From Akkermansia massiliensis (GTDB taxonomy: Bacteria > Verrucomicrobiota > Verrucomicrobiia > Verrucomicrobiales > Akkermansiaceae): a stretch of DNA of 64,000 nucleotides. Under the pieces are notes generated by a model. It did not search any database. It had not been told where the DNA came from and saw only the letters and a list, made by a program, of their open reading frames with translations. The stretch spans positions 62,001 through 126,000 of the forward strand of contig NZ_CP072036.1 in the NCBI RefSeq assembly GCF_018847375.1, written 5' to 3'. This document shows positions 36,441-45,088 of this stretch, piece by piece. Every line of letters starts with the position of its first letter. Position 1 is the first letter of the stretch. Made by a program: the position numbers and the translations under genes.

Positions 36441-37231
36441 ACTATGAAGCCAGATTCGGCGGCATAGGCCGCCTGTATGGAAGGAGCGGGCTGGACATCC
36501 TCAGGAACTCCCGCATGGCCGTCGTCGGCATTGGCGGCGTGGGTTCCTGGGCGGCGGAAGCCCTGGCGCGGTCGGGCGTCGGCGCCATTATCCTGATGGA
36601 CCTGGACGACCTCTGCATCACCAATACCAACCGGCAAATCCACGCTCTGGAAACCACGATCGGCCAGTCCAAGACAGAAGCCATGGCCGCCCGCCTCCGG
36701 CAAATCAACCCGGAGGCGGAAATCATCTCCATCAACAGCTTCTACACGGCCTCCAATGCGGAAAAACTGCTGGAGACGAAACCGGACGTCATCATTGACG
36801 CCATTGACTCCCTGATTCCCAAGGCCCATCTTATTGCCTCCTGCTACCGCAGCAAACAGCCGCTGGTCACCTGCGGCGGCGCGGGAGGACGCGTCAACCC
36901 CGCCAAAATAGAAATAGGCGACCTCTCCCGCACCAAGGGAGACCCCCTGCTCTCCAGCCTGCGCTACAAGCTCAAAAAAGACTACGGCCTACCGCTGGGG
37001 GAAAAAGCCCGGAAACTGAAAATCCCCTGCGTCTTCTCCCAGGAAACTCCCGTCTACCCCACCTGCGACGGAGAAACCTCCTGCACGCGCGACCCGGAAT
37101 TCCAGGGGAAAATGGGCTGTGACTCCGGATTCGGCTCCATCACCCACATCACGGGCACCTTCGGCTTCTTCGCGGCTTCCGCCGCCATTCAAACGCTCTT
37201 AAACAAGAAAAAAACACCATCACAGCCATGA
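36437..37231 (+). CDS. tcdA: tRNA threonylcarbamoyladenosine dehydratase
   Basis: A 264-residue E1-like ATP-dependent enzyme (also called CsdL) that cyclises t6A37 of tRNA to ct6A. N-terminal YEARFGGIGRLYGRSGLDIL is diagnostic. The adenylate-binding loop is VVGIGGVGSWAAEALARSG; DLDDLCITNTNRQIHAL and VIIDAIDSLIPKAHLI follow, then CGGAGGRVNPAKIEIGDLSRT, and TCDGETSCTRDP where the family has a cysteine-containing loop. The ATG at 36437 overlaps the previous stop by ATGA, and homology begins at this residue. Confidence 0.93.
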   Translation: MNYEARFGGIGRLYGRSGLDILRNSRMAVVGIGGVGSWAAEALARSGVGAIILMDLDDLCITNTNRQIHALETTIGQSKTEAMAARLRQINPEAEIISINSFYTASNAEKLLETKPDVIIDAIDSLIPKAHLIASCYRSKQPLVTCGGAGGRVNPAKIEIGDLSRTKGDPLLSSLRYKLKKDYGLPLGEKARKLKIPCVFSQETPVYPTCDGETSCTRDPEFQGKMGCDSGFGSITHITGTFGFFAASAAIQTLLNKKKTPSQP

Positions 37232-37743
37232 ACAAACTCCTGCTTCCCCTGCTGGGGGCCGTCCTCCTTCCCGCATTGACCCAGTGCAACTCCCTGGAAA
37301 AAGACATCGCCGGCATCAACGCCCGCAATGCGGAAATCGCCCGCGAACCCAGGGGCAACTACTTCGTCGGACGCCGTTACCATGTGCCGGCAACGCGTTT
37401 CTGGGGGTACCTGCGCCAGCCGGGCCAGACCTGGAGAACGGCCCAGCTCGTCATCATGGATGAAAGCTCCTGCCGGACCCCGGACCGCCTGCCGGAATAC
37501 GCCGGGAGCCCGCGCTACGCCTATGACAACAACTATGAATACAGGGTCTACGGCAAGTACACGGGCAAATACGGCTACGAGCCCAACTCCAACCTGAGGC
37601 TGCCCATCTTCAAGCCGACCAGGTTTGAAGCTGTCAGCACCGATCCCGGCTGGCTCTTCAAACCCTCGGAAAAATATGACACCAAGGCCGTCACTCTGCG
37701 CCCGGCCATCATGCCCGTGGCTACCTCCCTCCCGGTCCGCTAA
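37228..37743 (+). CDS. Putative lipoprotein of unknown function
   Basis: A 171-residue protein with signal MNKLLLPLLGAVLLPALTQC, where the cysteine may be lipidated although Gln at -1 is not classical. The mature part is rich in Tyr, Arg and Pro (YDNNYEYRVYGKYTGKYGYE) and suggests an extracytoplasmic beta-rich domain. I do not recognise the family. It overlaps tcdA by four bases and ends the operon before tRNA-Leu. Confidence 0.65.
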   Translation: MNKLLLPLLGAVLLPALTQCNSLEKDIAGINARNAEIAREPRGNYFVGRRYHVPATRFWGYLRQPGQTWRTAQLVIMDESSCRTPDRLPEYAGSPRYAYDNNYEYRVYGKYTGKYGYEPNSNLRLPIFKPTRFEAVSTDPGWLFKPSEKYDTKAVTLRPAIMPVATSLPVR

Positions 37744-37795
37744 GAAAATCCCTCTTCAAAAAACGGAATCGAAAGGATAAAAAAGAAGAAAAAGC

Positions 37796-37824
37796 TTGAT
37801 ATCTTCGTTCCTCTGCGCTAAAAA
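37796..37824 (+). promoter_or_regulatory. Putative promoter of tRNA-Leu
   Basis: TTGATA (37796-37801), a 17-base spacer and TAAAAA (37819-37824) end 22 bases before the tRNA. Confidence 0.5.
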
Positions 37825-37846
37825 CTCCCCGCCTTAAGGCACCCAT

Positions 37847-37932
37847 GCTCGGGTGGCGGAATTGGTAGACGCGCTAGACTAAGGATCTAGTGTCGATAAG
37901 ACGTAGGGGTTCGAGTCCCCTCTCGAGCACCA
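37847..37932 (+). tRNA. tRNA-Leu (AAG)
   Basis: A class II tRNA of 86 bases with a long variable arm. Acceptor GCTCGGG pairs with CTCGAGC; anticodon stem CTAGA/TCTAG encloses CTAAGGA, giving AAG; T arm is GGGG TTCGAGT CCCC; CCA is encoded. Confidence 0.95.
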
Positions 37933-37942
37933 TCCCTTTTAT

Positions 37943-37980
37943 ACCGCAAGTTGCTGTTCATAAGCGCTTGCGGTTTTTGT
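37943..37980 (+). terminator. Terminator after tRNA-Leu
   Basis: ACCGCAAG and CTTGCGGT pair across a 16-base loop and lead into TTTTTGTTT, 10 bases after the tRNA. The following 160 bases up to 38140 are A+T-rich with no gene that I can support. Confidence 0.75.
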
Positions 37981-38140
37981 TTATCGACAATTGCAAGACA
38001 AACCGCAGTATATTTATACAACTTTTATCGACACGAAACGGGAATGTGCTGCAAGAAATGAAAGGTCCTCCCTCTTGTTTACTCGCTGGAAACAGTTCAG
38101 GTAAAAACCAATGAAGGAAGTTGTGTATTTACGACGCCTT

Positions 38141-39103
38141 TCAAACGCCCCCTGCCATCAGGGCCAGGACTTCCACGCGGTTCGGCATGGAGCGGATGGC
38201 GCCCTTGCGCGTCGTCACGATGGACGCGGCGGCGTTGGCGAATAAAAGCATGTCCGCCAACTGTCCCTCCGTCAGGTTTTCCAGCCCTGTTTCCAGAATC
38301 CAGTCCAGGCAGGAACCAAAAAAAGCGTCTCCGGCGCCCGTCGTGTCAATGGTATTGACCTTCAGGAACGTAGGCTGGTAAACCAGCGTGTCTCCATAGG
38401 AAGCCCAGCTTCCTTCCCTGCCCCCTGTCACGAGGATGAGACGGAGATTGCCGAATTCCCTTTTCAGGGCATCCAGCCCTTCTTTCATGGAGGAGCACCC
38501 GGTGAGGAACAGAAGTTCCTCCACCTCTATTTTCATGACGCTGCACGCGCCGCAGCCGTAGCGCATTTGTTCCCGGGCCAGCTCCAGGCTGGGCCAGAGG
38601 GGAGGCCGGAGGTTGGGGTCAAAGGAGACGAGGGCACCCTTCTCCCGGGCATGGCTGACGGCATGCCTTGTGGCGCGCCGCACGTCGCCGTGCGTCATGG
38701 AGATGGTCCCGAAGTGGAATACGCGCGTGTTTTCCACCAGCGCCATGTCCACCTCCCCGGAGGTCAGTTTCATGTCCGCGCCGGGATTGCGGTAGAAGGA
38801 AAAATCACGGTCGCCATGTTCGTCAATCTGGACGAAGGCCAGGGTGGTGTTGACTTCCCGGGAAGAGACCAGCCCCGAATCGTCAATGCCTTCCTCCTGA
38901 AGCGTGCGCCGGAGCATTTTCCCGAACATGTCATGCCCCACCTTGCCGATGAAGGCGGTCCTGCGCCCCAGCCGGGACAGCATGGAGAGGACATTGCAGG
39001 GGGCTCCCCCCGGATTGGCCTGGTAAACGGGCAGTTCCTGGGCGCTCACTCCGCAGGGGGTGAAGTCCACCAGCAGTTCTCCGAGGGCTACGACGTCATA
39101 CAT
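38141..39103 (-). CDS. PfkB-family fructokinase
   Basis: A 320-residue ribokinase-family sugar kinase, probably forming fructose 6-phosphate. The N-terminal signature is YDVVALGELLVDFTPCG, followed by NPGGAPCNVLSMLSRLG and the C-terminal anion-hole motif NTIDTTGAGDAFFGSCLDW with catalytic Asp. GGAPxNV is typical of fructokinases and related kinases. The gene is divergent from the mannitol dehydrogenase at 39422, and a sugar carrier follows that, so the three look like one polyol/fructose pathway. Other hexoses or nucleosides are possible substrates. Confidence 0.88.
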   Translation of the reverse strand: MYDVVALGELLVDFTPCGVSAQELPVYQANPGGAPCNVLSMLSRLGRRTAFIGKVGHDMFGKMLRRTLQEEGIDDSGLVSSREVNTTLAFVQIDEHGDRDFSFYRNPGADMKLTSGEVDMALVENTRVFHFGTISMTHGDVRRATRHAVSHAREKGALVSFDPNLRPPLWPSLELAREQMRYGCGACSVMKIEVEELLFLTGCSSMKEGLDALKREFGNLRLILVTGGREGSWASYGDTLVYQPTFLKVNTIDTTGAGDAFFGSCLDWILETGLENLTEGQLADMLLFANAAASIVTTRKGAIRSMPNRVEVLALMAGGV

Positions 39104-39421
39104 GCTTTTCCAAATGTTGAAGGTGGTCCTTCCGGCATAAAGGAAAGCCGGTAGAGATAGTAAAGCATAGAACGCGCCGCCTGTTCCGGGAAAGGAAAAA
39201 GAGGTTCATTCCAGTCATGCCGGCAAAGGACGTACTGCCGGGGTCCCATCGCGCCCTGTGGAAACCGTGCCCGTAAAAAAATCCGGGATTTTTCCGTGAA
39301 CGGTCCCCTGCGGCGCGTGATCAATCCGCCGGATAGGGAAAAAGTCTGGCATATCCCTAACACCCGCCTCTCCGGAAATGCCCATTAGTATGAGACGGCA
39401 AATACCATACCTCATTTCAAG
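39104..39421 (+). other. Divergent promoter region of the polyol/fructose module
   Basis: The 318 bases between the fructokinase and mannitol dehydrogenase starts should hold both promoters and possibly an operator. An imperfect palindrome AAAAAAATCCGGGATTTTTCC lies near 39265-39286. No gene is seen. Confidence 0.45.
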
Positions 39422-40900
39422 ATGATGAAGAAGGAACTGAAACGACAGGGCAAGGCGAAGATTCCGGGGGCTCCCGTCCCCTATGACAGGACAACCATTC
39501 AGCCGGGGATAGTCCATATAGGAGTGGGCAACTTCCATCGCGCGCATGAAGAGTTTTACACGAACCAGCTTCTGGGCATGGGCGGCCGTGACGAATGGGG
39601 AATTTCCGGAGTGGCGCTGCTGCCTCAGGACGAACCCCTTTACAAGGTGCTGAAGAGCCAGGACGGCCTTTACACGCTGACGGTCTGCGGCCGCGACGGC
39701 AAGGACGAGTTTTATGAGATAGGCTCCCTGGTGGATCTGGCGTGGGGGCCGAAGGATCCCGAAAAGGTCATCGACAGGATTGCGGACCCCCGCACTAAAA
39801 TCATCACGCTGACCATTACGGAAGGGGGATACAATCTGGATAAGGAAACCGATGAGTTCATGCTCAACAGCAAGGACGTGAAACATGACCTGGAACATCC
39901 CGACCATCCCCGGACGGTTTTCGGGTTCCTGGCCGCCGGATTGCGGAAGAGGCGCAAGGACGGCGCAGGCCCCGTAACCGTTCTATCCTGCGACAACCTC
40001 CAGCACAATGGAGACACGGCCCGGAAAGCGTTCACTTCCTTTATCGAGGCCCAGGATCCCGGGCTGGCGCAGTGGGTGAAGAAGAACGTGACATTCCCCA
40101 ACAGCATGGTGGACCGCATCACGCCCGCCGTCACGCCGGACGACGTCAAGCGACTGGACGCGCAGAGCGGCGTGGAAGACGCCGCCCCCGTCTATTCGGA
40201 GGATTTCATCCAGTGGGTGATTGAGGATGATTTCATTGCCGGGCGCCCGGACTGGGAAACCGTGGGCGTGGAGTTTACGGACGATGTTTCCGCTTATGAG
40301 AATATGAAGCTCAGCCTGCTGAACGCGTCCCACTCCCTGCTGTCCTACCCCGCCTTTCTGGCCGGGTACCGCCGGGTGGACGAGGCGGTAGGGGATGAAC
40401 GGTTCGCCCGCTACCTGCGCCTTTTCATGGACCGGGACGCGGGCCCCTACGTTCCGCCTCCGGGGAATACGGATTTGGAGCTGTACAAGAAGACCCTGCT
40501 GGAACGCTTCGGCAACAAGGCGGTGAGCGACCAGATCAGCCGCTTGTGCTTTGACGGCGTTTCCAAGATTCCCGTGTATGTGATGCCCGTTTTAACGAAG
40601 ATGATCAGGGACGGCGCCGACCTGGAACGCCTGGCGTTTTTCGTGGCCGCCTACCGCCATTACCTGAAGCACGGAAAGGATGACCGGGGCCAGGCTTATG
40701 AAGTGAACGAGCCCTGGCTGACCAAGGAGGACCGGAAGCTGATCGCCAGCGACGACCCGCTGGATTTCCTCGCCCTCTCCCCCTTCCGGAGCACGGATTT
40801 GAAGGCGGCGGACAAGTTCGTCAGCCAGTACCTCGGCATGGTGGAGAAGCTTGAAAAAGACGGCGTGCTCCCCGTTCTGGAAAAATTGATTCTTCCGTAG
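39422..40900 (+). CDS. Mannitol 2-dehydrogenase-family polyol dehydrogenase
   Basis: A 492-residue long-chain NAD-dependent dehydrogenase of the mannitol dehydrogenase/fructuronate reductase family. Rossmann entry is GIVHIGVGNFHRAHEEFYTN; the catalytic K-x4-N-x2-H motif is KLSLLNASH near residue 298-306; ITEGGYNLDKETDEF is also typical. Mannitol (or another hexitol) oxidation to fructose fits the neighbouring fructokinase and carrier; fructuronate reductase is the alternative, but no hexuronate genes are nearby. Two adjacent ATGs (39422, 39425) could serve as start. Confidence 0.88.
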   Translation: MMKKELKRQGKAKIPGAPVPYDRTTIQPGIVHIGVGNFHRAHEEFYTNQLLGMGGRDEWGISGVALLPQDEPLYKVLKSQDGLYTLTVCGRDGKDEFYEIGSLVDLAWGPKDPEKVIDRIADPRTKIITLTITEGGYNLDKETDEFMLNSKDVKHDLEHPDHPRTVFGFLAAGLRKRRKDGAGPVTVLSCDNLQHNGDTARKAFTSFIEAQDPGLAQWVKKNVTFPNSMVDRITPAVTPDDVKRLDAQSGVEDAAPVYSEDFIQWVIEDDFIAGRPDWETVGVEFTDDVSAYENMKLSLLNASHSLLSYPAFLAGYRRVDEAVGDERFARYLRLFMDRDAGPYVPPPGNTDLELYKKTLLERFGNKAVSDQISRLCFDGVSKIPVYVMPVLTKMIRDGADLERLAFFVAAYRHYLKHGKDDRGQAYEVNEPWLTKEDRKLIASDDPLDFLALSPFRSTDLKAADKFVSQYLGMVEKLEKDGVLPVLEKLILP

Positions 40901-40999
40901 TCATACAATTCTTCATGCCTTCCGGACCCTGTTCCGGGCGGCATGAAGAAACCTTTCCGGTCTCTTCCTTTTTCTGCATTTTCACCTCTCACCCTCCTC

Positions 41000-42328
41000 A
41001 TGGAAACACAACCGCATTCACGCCTGGGTCCCTTCCTTGCCCTGACCTTCATTTATTTCCTTGTCGGGTTCCTGTCCACCGTGAACGGCCAGTTCCAGGG
41101 GCCTTTGCAAAGCGCCTTCCTGTCGGATGCCGGCGCCTTGAAAAACACGTTCATCACGCTAATTCCCTTTTTCTTTTTCCTGGCGTACCTGGTGAACGGA
41201 AACATTGCCTCCCGCTGGATCAACCGCTACGGCTACAAGACCACGCTGATACGGGGGCTCCTGTTCATGGTGCTCGGGCTGGCCGTCTTTTTCCTGTCCG
41301 CATGGTTCACCGTCCAGTTCGGGGACCTGCGCACGACGATCGCCGGGGCCAGCATCCCCTACGGCTATTTTATTTTTCTGGCGGGGTCCTATGCCATGGG
41401 CACCTCCGCCACGGTCTTGCAGGTCGTCATCAACCCCTACGTGACGTCCTATGAATTGAAGGGAACCCAGCCCGTCCAGCGCCTCAACATCGTCTGCGCC
41501 GTAAACTCCTTCGGAACGACGATCGCGCCGTTTTTCGTGACCGGCATCCTGTTCGCCGGACTGCCCATGGAGAGCGTCCACGTGCGGCAGCTGATGCTTC
41601 CGCTGCTTATCCTGGGCGTCCTCATTGCGCTGGTCACCCTGATGACGAAGCGCCTTTACCTGCCCAACATCCGGGACACCACGGCCGGAGAAGGAGAAAA
41701 ACTGGAACGCAGCATCTGGTCCTTCCGGCATTTGACATTGGGCGTGATCGCCATTTTCTTTTATGTGGGCGCAGAGGTGTCCGTGGGCATCAACGTGAAC
41801 CTGCACGCCCTGGAACTCAGCAATTCGGATGAACCGCTGCTGTTCCTGGGCTCCAGCAACCTGGTGGTGTGGGGAGTGGACCTGGGCATTCCGGCCCTGC
41901 TGGCCTCCCTGTACTGGGGCGGACTGATGGTGGGGCGCATCGTTTCCAGCTGGCTGAACCATATCTCCCCCCGTGTCCAGTTGACGGCGGCAACCTCCGC
42001 GGCGGCCATCCTGACGCTGGTCGCCATTTACACCCATAACCTGTGGGTGCTGGTTTCCGTAGGGTTGTTCCATTCCGTCATGTGGGGCTGTATTTTCACG
42101 CTCGCCACCGTGGGGCTGAAAAAATACACCGCCAAGGCTTCCGGCATTTTCATGATGGGCGTGTTCGGCGGCGCCGTTTTCCCCTTCCTCCAGGGAGCGC
42201 TGACGGACGCGCTGGGAAGCTGGCGCTGGTCATGGATGCTTGTCTTCCTCTGTGAACTGGTCATGCTTGCCTACGCCCTTGCGGGTTCCCGCGTCAGGAA
42301 AGAAGACCTGCTGGAAGGAACGGACTGA
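41000..42328 (+). CDS. MFS sugar transporter, FucP/GluP type
   Basis: A 442-residue transporter with about 12 membrane segments, similar to the fucose/glucose-galactose permease group: LTFIYFLVGFLSTVNGQFQGP in segment 1 is the family opening, SYAMGTSATVLQVVINPYVT matches the conserved segment 5 pattern with NPY, and RLNIVCAVNSFGTTIAPFF follows. GVEVSVG-like FYVGAEVSVGINVNL starts the second half. The ATG at 41000 gives the usual length; an upstream ATG at 40943 adds 19 residues. It follows the mannitol dehydrogenase by 99 bases and probably imports its substrate or fructose. Confidence 0.88.
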   Translation: METQPHSRLGPFLALTFIYFLVGFLSTVNGQFQGPLQSAFLSDAGALKNTFITLIPFFFFLAYLVNGNIASRWINRYGYKTTLIRGLLFMVLGLAVFFLSAWFTVQFGDLRTTIAGASIPYGYFIFLAGSYAMGTSATVLQVVINPYVTSYELKGTQPVQRLNIVCAVNSFGTTIAPFFVTGILFAGLPMESVHVRQLMLPLLILGVLIALVTLMTKRLYLPNIRDTTAGEGEKLERSIWSFRHLTLGVIAIFFYVGAEVSVGINVNLHALELSNSDEPLLFLGSSNLVVWGVDLGIPALLASLYWGGLMVGRIVSSWLNHISPRVQLTAATSAAAILTLVAIYTHNLWVLVSVGLFHSVMWGCIFTLATVGLKKYTAKASGIFMMGVFGGAVFPFLQGALTDALGSWRWSWMLVFLCELVMLAYALAGSRVRKEDLLEGTD

Positions 42329-42473
42329 TTTCTTTTCCGGGGGAGAAGCCGGGTCCGGCGGAACAGCCCGTCCCATGCTCCGGGAAGTTGATTTTCCCTC
42401 AGGGAAAACCATCATGTCCTCCGCCTCTTCTTCATGGAATGATGCGCTCTCAACCATTTCATTAAGAAGAATC

Positions 42474-43088
42474 ATGAAAGAAATAAAATCATTCAGTCAG
42501 GGACAGTTGATTCGCCAGACAGGGAATATTTATCCTTCCGGAATATGTCTGGGCCTGGTCACTTATTGGCTCATTGCATGCCATCGTCATGAAGAAAGTC
42601 AATTCTGGGCCGATATTGAACACAGCATCAGTACGCCTCGTAATCAGTCCATTTCAAAGGCATCCCTTATCTATGGAGAGGGATACGCGGCAAAAGCCTC
42701 CGTTTTCCATGAACAAAACGACATGGCGGATGTCATTGTCCGTAGCCGTGAAAAAATGGCTATTGAAGGGGGAATGCGGATGCTGCATAACGAAATGGTC
42801 CCAGTAAACTTCTTCCAAAATAATTTTATGGATTACGCTATTTCCAAGATTTTACAACAGGACGTCACCTACACTATTTTAGCCATTCGAGGAGCCGAAC
42901 CTAATGGACACGCCATCGGCATTCACCACGAAAAGGGGAAGGTGCACATTTTTGACCCCAACTTCTTCGTTCTGGAATGCGACAGCGAGACCGATCTGCC
43001 AGGAGAACTTAAAGAAGCATTTCTAACCATTGATCATCGCTACCAAGGCAGGTTTAACAATATCTTTCACCTGGATGCTTTTTATTAA
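42474..43088 (+). CDS. YopT-type (peptidase C58) cysteine protease
   Basis: A 204-residue single-domain protein with the papain-like C58 triad: C25 in PSGICLGLVTYWL, H146 in NGHAIGIHH, and D161 in VHIFDPNFF. The spacings Cys-His 121 and His-Asp 15 are close to those of YopT (C139, H258, D274) and AvrPphB, type III effectors that cut lipid-modified or kinase targets in host cells. It has no signal peptide and no further domain. The DNA is more A+T-rich than the flanks. The ATG at 42474 is preferred; ATG 42414 would add 20 residues. It stands alone between a sugar transporter and a NUDIX gene. Target and secretion route are unknown. Confidence 0.72.
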   Translation: MKEIKSFSQGQLIRQTGNIYPSGICLGLVTYWLIACHRHEESQFWADIEHSISTPRNQSISKASLIYGEGYAAKASVFHEQNDMADVIVRSREKMAIEGGMRMLHNEMVPVNFFQNNFMDYAISKILQQDVTYTILAIRGAEPNGHAIGIHHEKGKVHIFDPNFFVLECDSETDLPGELKEAFLTIDHRYQGRFNNIFHLDAFY

Positions 43089-43325
43089 GGAAAAACTACC
43101 ACTCATTCCTGGGATGAGTCCTCCGCAGCAGGAGGCAAATTATTGACGGTAATCCTTCTCAACTTCCATGAGAAGTTGAGAGGGATTTTCCTTTTCCATA
43201 ATCGGCAAGTCTTCATCTCAACCCTCATACCTCACCGGCGCGAAACCATGTCCCGGAACTGGCGGCAACCAGGTTTATTTCGCATTTTTCTTCATGATTT
43301 CCCTCTCATCCTGTAACATGCGCCC

Positions 43326-43874
43326 ATGCAAGACAGAAGCAGCGGCTTTCAATGGCCTGCCCAGTGGACCCCTGATATCCTCGCCACCCTGATGTTTGTG
43401 GTGCAGGACGGAAAGATTCTCCTGATACGCAAGAAGAGGGGGATCGGCGCGGGGAAGGTGAACGGACCCGGCGGGAAGTTTGAGCCGGGGGAAACGGCCC
43501 TCCAGTGTGTGCTGCGGGAGGTCCGGGAGGAACTCTGCATTGACGTTGCGGACGCCCGGGAAATGGGCGTGCTGAATTTTTCCTTCACGTGCGGCACCAT
43601 TCCGGAAATCCGCTGCCACGTGTTCATGGCGTCCTCTTTCAAGGGCACCCCTTTGGAAACGCCGGAGGCAGAGCCTTTCTGGTGCCCGGTGGACGGGATT
43701 CCCTACGATCTCATGTGGCAGGATGACCGGTTCTGGCTTCCCGCCATGCTGGACGGGAAACGGTTTGAGGCGTTTTTCACGTTTGAGGGGGACCGGATGC
43801 TGGAGTTTTCCCTGAAAACCGGGGATTGCCCCGGCAAGGAAAAACAGGCGCCCTCCGCCTCCCCTTCCCTCTGA
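43326..43874 (+). CDS. MTH1-like NUDIX hydrolase (oxidised nucleotide sanitation)
   Basis: A 182-residue NUDIX protein. LLIRKKRGIGAGKVNGPGGK, the Nudix box that runs on through FEPGETALQCVLREVREEL, then HVFMASSFKGTPLETPEAEP and YDLMWQDDRFWLPAML follow animal MTH1 (NUDT1) closely in order and spacing; MTH1 has KKRGFGAGRWNGFGGK and a W-DD-YW-P segment that binds 8-oxo-dGTP. The box ends EELCI instead of EExGU. A role in removing 2-hydroxy- or 8-oxo-purine nucleotides is inferred. It has its own spacer of 237 bases with a CTCAACTT/AAGTTGAG hairpin (43158-43180). Confidence 0.85.
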   Translation: MQDRSSGFQWPAQWTPDILATLMFVVQDGKILLIRKKRGIGAGKVNGPGGKFEPGETALQCVLREVREELCIDVADAREMGVLNFSFTCGTIPEIRCHVFMASSFKGTPLETPEAEPFWCPVDGIPYDLMWQDDRFWLPAMLDGKRFEAFFTFEGDRMLEFSLKTGDCPGKEKQAPSASPSL

Positions 43875-43933
43875 GCCATCCGGGAGAAACCGGACTTTTT
43901 TTCCTTCCGGCTCTCCCCCGGCAGCATCAATGT

Positions 43934-45088
43934 TCAGAAGGAGACGGAGACGCCCAGCGCCGCCTGATGCTCCAGGAAGGATTCCCTGAAATGCGCCTGG
44001 TAGGAGGCGAAGACGGAGCATCTGTCATTGAAGACCATTCTGGACAGCAGCTTGACTTTGAATGACTGCTTTCCGGGAGAGTAGCCCTTCCCCTTGTACC
44101 GGGATTCCCGGTATTCATCCCCTTCCCACCAGCCGTCCCGGAACGTGTAATGGGGATCGTTCCGGTAGATGTCCGGGCAGTAGCTCCCGGACAGGGCATT
44201 GATCCATACGGTGTTTCCGGACAGGCGGAGAACGTGTTCCAGCGTCACCCCCATCGCCAGGGACACATTGTCAAACGTGCCCCGGTTGTCCCGCCGCTGG
44301 TTATCATCATCGTCATCGTCCCAGTCGTCGTCGTCCCACCAGTAATCCCCCCACCAGGAGGAATCGCCGTAACCGCCCCGGTCATCCCTTTTCACCTTGT
44401 TGGCTCCGTGCACATACGTTACTCCCATAAAGGGGATCACGCTGAAGGAGTTCGTCACCTGATAGCGCCAGGAGGCGGAAAGCCCCGCCTGGAACGTTTC
44501 CGAGTTCCACTTGGAGGCGTTTCCCCACGCATCACTGTGGCGGCATTTGTTTTCCGTACTGCCGAAGGCCGCATTCGCGGCAAGAAGCAGGCTGGACCGC
44601 GGGCCCGTTTCCCGGAAGAAGGCGCCGTACAGGTTGGCCATCCACGCAGACTGCCGGAAGCGGTCTCCCTCTAGGGGACCGTCCGGATAGTCCGGCATTT
44701 CCTGAATGTTCTGGTGCCCGAACATCTGCCCGAACGCCAGACCCAGCAGGGAACCGGATTTTTCTCCATACGTGCCGTAGTCATACCCCAGCGCGTAGCC
44801 GGCGGCTGAGTAGTCAAAGGAAGGCTGGTTGTTCCGGATTCCGGCATCGCCAAAGCTGCCCAGAGCGCCCGCCCACAGGTTGGACGGTCCCTTCTGCTGA
44901 AAACGGGAGATATTTATCTGGGCGGAGGAGGCTTCCACCAGCGTCTGCACATAAGCCGCGGACGCCCACATGGAATCCAGCGTGGTTTCCGGACCGCTTT
45001 CCGGGAACTGGTTCCAGGATTCGGCGCGCACGGCAGGCAGGCATCCTGCCAGGGTCAGGCTCCATAAGGAAATACGGGATAGTTTCAT
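43934..45088 (-). CDS. Outer-membrane autotransporter-type beta-barrel protein
   Basis: A 384-residue protein. Signal peptide MKLSRISLWSLTLAGCLPAVRA precedes a short passenger-like region and then a barrel with alternating strands ending in aromatic residues: SNLWAGALGSFGDAG, AAGYALGYDYGTYGEKSGSL, FQAGLSASWRYQVTNSFSVIPFMGVTYVHG, and a terminal VSVSF with the C-terminal Phe needed by the BAM machinery. A striking acidic loop (WWDDDDWDDDDDD, near residue 255) could bind calcium or other cations. The ATG at 45088 starts the signal peptide. It is monocistronic, convergent with the NUDIX gene. Confidence 0.78.
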   Translation of the reverse strand: MKLSRISLWSLTLAGCLPAVRAESWNQFPESGPETTLDSMWASAAYVQTLVEASSAQINISRFQQKGPSNLWAGALGSFGDAGIRNNQPSFDYSAAGYALGYDYGTYGEKSGSLLGLAFGQMFGHQNIQEMPDYPDGPLEGDRFRQSAWMANLYGAFFRETGPRSSLLLAANAAFGSTENKCRHSDAWGNASKWNSETFQAGLSASWRYQVTNSFSVIPFMGVTYVHGANKVKRDDRGGYGDSSWWGDYWWDDDDWDDDDDDNQRRDNRGTFDNVSLAMGVTLEHVLRLSGNTVWINALSGSYCPDIYRNDPHYTFRDGWWEGDEYRESRYKGKGYSPGKQSFKVKLLSRMVFNDRCSVFASYQAHFRESFLEHQAALGVSVSF

